Part shown: piece after piece, positions 59,400-64,000 of the stretch
Layout: each line of letters starts with the position of its first letter
Position numbering within the stretch: position 1 is the stretch's first letter
Assembly: GCA_035493895.1 (NCBI GenBank)
Contig: DATJHM010000272.1
Location: forward strand, 1-64,000
Direction of reading: 5' to 3'
DNA: 64,000 bases
Source of the DNA: DATJHM01 sp035493895
GTDB taxonomy: Bacteria; Chloroflexota; Ktedonobacteria; Ktedonobacterales; Ktedonobacteraceae
Notes under the pieces: generated by a model
Seen by the model: the letters and a program-made list of their open reading frames with translations, nothing else
Told to the model about the DNA's origin: nothing
Database searches by the model: none
Made by a program: the position numbers and the translations under genes

Positions 59400-61085
59400 G
59401 TGATAAAAACATTTTTCAGGAGTAGTATGAGGAGTGAGGAAAGAGGATGGTTGGGTTACGTCGTTGATACCATTCTGGCCGTGGCTGGCTCCTTGTTTGC
59501 GACCGCATGTATTGACCTCTTTCGCTTATATCCTAAAATACCCAATATCATGTTTCTTCCACTTCTGGTCGTCCTGGCGCTGGCAGTGACACGAGGGAGA
59601 TATGCCGCGATTCTTGCTTCATTCATCTCTGTGATTACGTTTGACTATTTCCTGGTGCCACCAATTTATCTTTTTACGGTCAGTAACCAGGATGAATGGT
59701 TCGCCCTCTTCATTTTCCTGGTGACGGCGGTCATCACCGGTCAACTCGCATCGGCCTATAAACGGCGGGCGGAACTGGCAAGTCAGCGTGAGAATGAGAC
59801 GCGTGTGCTGTATGAAATGTTGCGCGCTACGGCAACGACGATGAAGCTGGAGCAGCAGCTCAGTGTTGTTGCCAGAGCGCTGGTGGACAATTTCGCGTTT
59901 GCCGGTGTGCAAGATTGTGCGATTCTCCTGCCAGATGAGCATGGGAAGCTCCAATTGTGTGCTGATCCTCTGCAGTCTGCCGAACAGACTCCGGTATTAT
60001 CGGCCGATGAGGAGAAAACGCTGGCGACCGTGATCACACAGGGCAAGGTGATCGATGTCCATGCCGATCCAGATAGTACGACCGATCATCTGGCTCCCCA
60101 CTGGTTTCGGCGTTCTGTGACCGGTGAGGGAAGCGAACGTGAGTATGTCCGTTTGATCCCGTTGCAGCTTGGCTCACGCAACATTGGTGTGGTGCGTTTG
60201 TTGATGACACAGACCAGCAGCAAGCATGTGAGTTTTGAGCGCAGTCAGAGTCTGGAGCGTGACCGCACGAATGGTCGTACGACGTTCTTCTGGACTTTTT
60301 TGGATCAGGCTACTGTTATTATTGAAAGAGCTCGTTTGCGCCGAGAGGCCCTGGACGTCGAACTGTTGCGTCGTACCGATGCGTTGCGTTCTGCTTTGAT
60401 CTCCTCCGTCTCACACGATCTGCGCACCCCTCTCTCTTCTATTAAAGCGGCTGCTAGCAGCCTGCTTCAGGAAGATGTACAATGGTCCGAAGATGAACGC
60501 CGCAGCTTTGCTCTGGCCATTGAGCGTGAGGCAGATCGCTTGAATCGTCTGGTTGGTAATCTCCTTGATATGTCGCGCATCGAGGGTGGTGCGCTCAAGC
60601 CTGAAAAAGAGTGGTATCCTATCGATGAGCTCATTCATGATGTGCTGGGACACATGCAATTTCTCTTGCATGATCGGGAGGTCAAGACGGATATCGCCGA
60701 GGATCTGCCTCCGGTTGAGCTGGATTACTTGCAAATAGATCAGGTATTGACGAACCTCCTGGAGAATGCGGCACGCTATACCGCACTTGCATCACCGATT
60801 GAGGTCTCGGCGCGCGTGAAGGGCCACTCTATGCTGGTTCAGATCGCTGACCACGGACCGGGTATTCCAACGAAGGATCTTGAACGTATCTTTGATAAAT
60901 TTTATCGCGTATCGCGAACAAGCAGTGGCAATAGCGGCGTACGTGGCTCAGGGCTTGGCCTGGCTGTATGCCGTGGTCTGGTTGAGGCACATGGTGGACA
61001 GATCTGGGCGGAGAATAGACCTGAAGGGGGAGCGATCTTTCAATTTACTTTACCTTTAGGGGAGGCAAAAAGAGAACAAATATGA
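59400..61085 (+). CDS. KdpD-like membrane sensor histidine kinase (short form)
   Basis: 561 residues. A DUF4118-type four-helix membrane region (about 20-115: FLPLLVVLALAVTRGRYAAI) is followed by a GAF-like domain (about 130-290), HisKA with the phospho-His in SSVSHDLRTPLSSIKAAA (about 341), and HATPase (NLLENAARYT, DHGPGIPTKDLERIF, GSGLGLAVCRGLVEAHGG). It lacks the N-terminal KdpD/USP cytoplasmic domains of true KdpD (894 residues). Starts: GTG 59400 or ATG 59427 with AGGAG just upstream. Overlaps the next gene by ATGA. Confidence 0.9.
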   Translation: MIKTFFRSSMRSEERGWLGYVVDTILAVAGSLFATACIDLFRLYPKIPNIMFLPLLVVLALAVTRGRYAAILASFISVITFDYFLVPPIYLFTVSNQDEWFALFIFLVTAVITGQLASAYKRRAELASQRENETRVLYEMLRATATTMKLEQQLSVVARALVDNFAFAGVQDCAILLPDEHGKLQLCADPLQSAEQTPVLSADEEKTLATVITQGKVIDVHADPDSTTDHLAPHWFRRSVTGEGSEREYVRLIPLQLGSRNIGVVRLLMTQTSSKHVSFERSQSLERDRTNGRTTFFWTFLDQATVIIERARLRREALDVELLRRTDALRSALISSVSHDLRTPLSSIKAAASSLLQEDVQWSEDERRSFALAIEREADRLNRLVGNLLDMSRIEGGALKPEKEWYPIDELIHDVLGHMQFLLHDREVKTDIAEDLPPVELDYLQIDQVLTNLLENAARYTALASPIEVSARVKGHSMLVQIADHGPGIPTKDLERIFDKFYRVSRTSSGNSGVRGSGLGLAVCRGLVEAHGGQIWAENRPEGGAIFQFTLPLGEAKREQI

Positions 61086-61780
61086 GTAAGAGTGGTGCTC
61101 GCATCCTGGTGGTGGATGATGAAATTGAGATCATGCGCGCGCTCCAACGGAGTTTAACCGCGCATGGCTATGAAGCGTTTACGGCAAGCAATGGTGAAGA
61201 TGCGCTTGAGGCTATTGGGCAACATCGACCTGATCTGATGTTGCTTGACCTCGGGCTGCCTGGCATGAGCGGCCTGGAGGTCTGCAAGCAGGTTCGCGCT
61301 CAATCCAGCCTGCCGATTATCGTTTTATCGGTGAAAGATACTGAGCGCGACAAAGTATTAGCTCTGGACCTGGGGGCGGACGACTATGTTTCCAAACCTT
61401 TTAGCGTCAACGAAGTTCTGGCGCGTGTGCGTGTGGCATTGCGCCATTCCGCGCAGGTGCATGCGGGCACCGAGCCGATTTTCAGTGCTGGCCCCTTGCG
61501 CGTCGATTTCTCGCAGCGTCTGGTGACGGTCAATAATCAGGAGGCCCGTCTGACTCCCACTGAGTATGATCTGCTCAAGGCATTGATCAAAAATAGTGGG
61601 AAGATTATGACGAGACAGATGCTGCTCTCGCAGGTCTGGGGGACTGGCTATGGTACGGAGGCCCATTACTTGCACGTCTATATTGGACAGTTGCGTCGTA
61701 AGATTGAGCCCGATCCCACCCATCCACGCTTTATCCTCACCGTTTCGGGTGTAGGCTATCGTTTCAATGGCGAAGAATAA
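61082..61780 (+). CDS. KdpE-like OmpR-family response regulator
   Basis: 232 residues. Receiver: VVDDEIEIMRALQRSL, phosphoacceptor in LMLLDLGLPGMSG, VLSVKD, SKPFSVNEVLARVRVALRH. Winged helix: LTPTEYDLLKALIKNSGKI, MTRQMLLSQVWG and GQLRRKIEPDPTHPRFI then GYRF. Start overlaps the kinase stop (ATGA), so the pair is translationally coupled. KdpE controls the Kdp potassium pump in other bacteria, but no kdpFABC is within the window; the convergent KimA-like transporter is the nearest potassium-type gene. Confidence 0.9.
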   Translation: MSKSGARILVVDDEIEIMRALQRSLTAHGYEAFTASNGEDALEAIGQHRPDLMLLDLGLPGMSGLEVCKQVRAQSSLPIIVLSVKDTERDKVLALDLGADDYVSKPFSVNEVLARVRVALRHSAQVHAGTEPIFSAGPLRVDFSQRLVTVNNQEARLTPTEYDLLKALIKNSGKIMTRQMLLSQVWGTGYGTEAHYLHVYIGQLRRKIEPDPTHPRFILTVSGVGYRFNGEE

Positions 61781-61831
61781 TCAGAAACGCGCAAAGAGTT
61801 TTTCTTGCGCGTTCCTGCCGGAAGCTGCGCT

Positions 61832-63844
61832 TTACGCCGCAGGCTCCCAGCGTTTCAGCAAATGGGCAACACGACCATCTGCCGTCAATTCGTAGCGAAC
61901 GCGATCGGGATTAATATCTTTAAAGCGTTCGCTATCCTCAGCCGCAATAACTGTATCGTGCGGATGCAGAACCTGCCAGATATGGCAGACTGCGTCAGGG
62001 CTGCCCTGCATATAGACATATTTGCGGGTGGGCACTTTGGCCTGTATCGCCAGGCTCTCCGCCTTTCCAAAGCTGGCCTTAGCCTCTGGATCTTCAAGAT
62101 AGGGATCGACGATTTCCATCATCTGCGGGGCATTTATGCGGTGCTTTGGCTCTCCAATGTAGAGGAAGATGAGCGGTCTGGCATCGGCCTGTGTCACGGC
62201 TGAGCGAATAATCGCATCGTTGTTCTCATGACCTCCGAGCAACACGGCCAGCGTCGAGCCTGGTATGCGTTCCTCGATATGCGTAACCACCACCGGCACC
62301 GGCGTCTGGCCCTCTTTTTTGTATTGGCGATAATTAATAAATGCAACCAGCATGCCTATTAGGGCAACCGTGCCGCCAAATCCGGTTGCCAGGGGCTTGG
62401 TGACGAGATTGGTACACCAGGCAATGGCAACAAGGGCGGTCGTGAGCACACCGAGATAAAAGTCAACTTTGAACCAGAAGCCAAAATGTTCGGTCTCGTT
62501 GGCTTTCTTGTTCGCTGTGTTTCCATGTATCAGCGCTCGGGGATCATCTGGTTTTATGGTCTCTCCGACCGCAAGTGCCTGATGACCGTTGCTATACCCA
62601 TTGAGGTCTGGCTGGAAGGCGGTCATAGCTCGTTTCAGCGCCTGTCGGTGTCTGCTCCAGTCTCGGTAGCGTACAATATCCAGGCCGAGGCAGGTCAGCG
62701 TAAAAGCGCCTAACAGGCCGAATGCATACATATCGCCAAGGACCGTCACATTTCCCCGCACGACGATGAGGATCACAATGGGAATGCCAGTCGCCAGGAG
62801 AATAGAATAATGAGGTGTTCCTCGTAACTTATTGCGCTTCAACACAAGGGAAGGGAGAAATTCCATACGTGCGAGGGCCATAAAGACGTGGTAAGCACCG
62901 ATAATCGCCGTATTGCTGGCAAATATGAGGAGCGCACTGGCGCTAATGGCAACCTCGGTTTGCAGCGCAATGTTTCCCCAGTGCCCGGCCAGCAACGAGA
63001 TCAGCTGGTCCTGGTAGAGCGCGCTTCCCGCTTTGTCCGGTTGCAGCAACGTGGCAAAGATTGTCAGGAGTGGACTGGTCAGGCCAACGGTGATGACCAC
63101 CAGGGCCATGGCAATCCCTGCGACTCTTTTATGCGGCTGACGCATGACCGGGGAAAGCTGAGAGATACTTTCCAGTCCCGAGAAGGCCAGGAATGCGCCT
63201 GCAAAGCCTGCCAGGAAAGAGACAGGGGTCAGCGCATGGGTGGAAAACATTTTAGGAAAGAGCGAGAGAAATTCAGCGAAAGAAATATGTGAAAAGACCG
63301 TGATAAGAATTGCAATATCACTCAAGAAGGCGATAATTGCCCCAACCAGACTTACCTTCGCGCTTTCACTAATACCAACCCAGTTGAGTATGCCAAGAAG
63401 TACCAGAATGCCCACTGTAATCCAGAGTGCAATGGGTGGGCCAAATTGTGGAAAAACGACACTCATATAGAGTATTCCCGACAAACAGCTAATCGCCGCT
63501 GTCAAAAAATAGTCTACCAGAATGAACATGCCGCCTAAAGCGCCTGCCCATGGATTGATTGCCTGTGCCGCCACTGTGACTACGCCGCCACCCTGTGGAA
63601 AACGGTGCGTGACCTCTACATACTTTAAGCAAAGTAATACAAAGACAACCATTGTGAGCATGACAAAGAAGCCTGCTAATCCCTGCACTGTACCGTAGAG
63701 AATACCTGGAGTGTAATAGACGGAGGTACCGATGTCGGCAAAGACGACGGCCCAACAGAGAAGTGGGCCAAGTGAGCCTTTTGTGGCATGGCCATCACCA
63801 TGCGTGTCATGTGAAGTTCCTTGTGCCACAGATTCCTGTGCCAT
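61832..63844 (-). CDS. APC-superfamily transporter, KimA-like potassium uptake type
   Basis: 670 residues, about 12 membrane helices and a cytoplasmic C-terminal region. The first helix region GPLLCWAVVFADIGTSVYYT, then PGILYGTVQGLAGFF and FPQGGGVVTVAAQAINPW, is the pattern of KimA (YdaO/KUP-like) K+/H+ importers rather than common amino-acid permeases. The tail (about 520-670) resembles a USP/nucleotide-binding module and may bind c-di-AMP. No ydaO-type riboswitch was seen upstream. ATG at 63844 has AAGGATGAAG before it. Amino-acid transport is the alternative. Confidence 0.75.
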   Translation of the reverse strand: MAQESVAQGTSHDTHGDGHATKGSLGPLLCWAVVFADIGTSVYYTPGILYGTVQGLAGFFVMLTMVVFVLLCLKYVEVTHRFPQGGGVVTVAAQAINPWAGALGGMFILVDYFLTAAISCLSGILYMSVVFPQFGPPIALWITVGILVLLGILNWVGISESAKVSLVGAIIAFLSDIAILITVFSHISFAEFLSLFPKMFSTHALTPVSFLAGFAGAFLAFSGLESISQLSPVMRQPHKRVAGIAMALVVITVGLTSPLLTIFATLLQPDKAGSALYQDQLISLLAGHWGNIALQTEVAISASALLIFASNTAIIGAYHVFMALARMEFLPSLVLKRNKLRGTPHYSILLATGIPIVILIVVRGNVTVLGDMYAFGLLGAFTLTCLGLDIVRYRDWSRHRQALKRAMTAFQPDLNGYSNGHQALAVGETIKPDDPRALIHGNTANKKANETEHFGFWFKVDFYLGVLTTALVAIAWCTNLVTKPLATGFGGTVALIGMLVAFINYRQYKKEGQTPVPVVVTHIEERIPGSTLAVLLGGHENNDAIIRSAVTQADARPLIFLYIGEPKHRINAPQMMEIVDPYLEDPEAKASFGKAESLAIQAKVPTRKYVYMQGSPDAVCHIWQVLHPHDTVIAAEDSERFKDINPDRVRYELTADGRVAHLLKRWEPAA

Positions 63845-63940
63845 AAAATCTTCATCCTTTTACGAGGAAAAAGTTTCCTGCTCGTTTGAAATTAGACGCA
63901 TCCCTTAACCGTAAAAAAGCCGAGATGACGTTTGATACTC

Positions 63941-63969
63941 AGTGTAGCACAGTATCATAGGCTAAGCAA
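63941..63969 (-). promoter_or_regulatory. Promoter of the KimA-like transporter gene
   Basis: On the minus strand TTGCTT (63964-63969), 17-base spacer, TACACT (63941-63946), about 100 bases before the ATG. Consensus match only. Confidence 0.45.
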
Positions 63970-64000
63970 AATATTGCGTATATTTTGAGTGGCAAATTCA

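Noticed and set aside
63845..64000. Possible ydaO (c-di-AMP) riboswitch before the KimA-like gene
   Set aside because: Expected because B. subtilis kimA has one, but none of the conserved ydaO segments could be seen in the 156 bases available.

Overview
The window reads as a chromosomal segment of a bacterium, most likely a filamentous, soil-type Chloroflexota of the class Ktedonobacteria. This is an inference from gene content: a very large MalT-like LuxR regulator with an extra N-terminal domain, a DUF2690-like secreted protein, a caspase-TPR membrane protein, many lipoproteins, GC content near 50 % and many short palindromic intergenic elements. No rRNA, tRNA, CRISPR array, phage module or complete transposase was seen.

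Layout. Positions 1-4.7 kb hold small metabolic genes: an ABM monooxygenase, methylglyoxal synthase beside a truncated VOC protein, a DeoR regulator, a lipoprotein and a NudC-type Nudix hydrolase. From 4.9 to 9.5 kb a tight operon encodes the phenylacetyl-CoA epoxidase (paaA, a DUF59 'paaD', paaB, paaC, then a separate zinc-ribbon ORF), an enoyl-CoA hydratase and a PaaJ/PcaF-type thiolase. From 10.6 to 13.7 kb a protocatechuate operon follows (pcaC, pcaH, pcaG, pcaB). The two aromatic pathways converge on 3-oxoadipyl-CoA, so the thiolase could serve both. A MetE-like protein and a kinase/P-loop fusion come next.

From 17 to 25.6 kb there is a divergent two-component system and, on the minus strand, pyruvate:ferredoxin oxidoreductase with a dihydroorotate-dehydrogenase-like partner. 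From 26 to 35.7 kb lie an MgtA-type P-type ATPase, an NHL lipoprotein, the giant LuxR/MalT regulator and a macrolide-type glycosyltransferase. From 36 to 49 kb lie a secreted alpha/beta hydrolase, an orphan GrdB-like protein with Cys in the place of Sec, an ArgE-like M20 peptidase, a likely ribosomal peptide (RiPP/bacteriocin-like) precursor, an NfeD-slipin pair, pyrE, an ABC-F ATPase, a caspase-like membrane protein and coaE. From 49.5 to 56 kb a complete branched-chain amino-acid-type ABC transporter operon (livKHMGF) sits behind a near-consensus promoter and a long leader. The window ends with a NiCoT nickel/cobalt permease under a palindromic operator, a TolB-like lipoprotein, a KdpDE-like two-component system without kdpFABC, and a KimA-like APC transporter.

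The most notable points are the split PaaD, the Gly/Trp/Cys-rich double-glycine-type precursor at 40.5 kb with an overlapping-hairpin region upstream, at least three families of MITE-like palindromic elements that nest in one another at 28.8-29.4 kb, and two clusters of short repeated motifs (TGTGA/TCACA and TGTAGC) in front of nifJ/mgtA and of the LuxR/MalT regulator.
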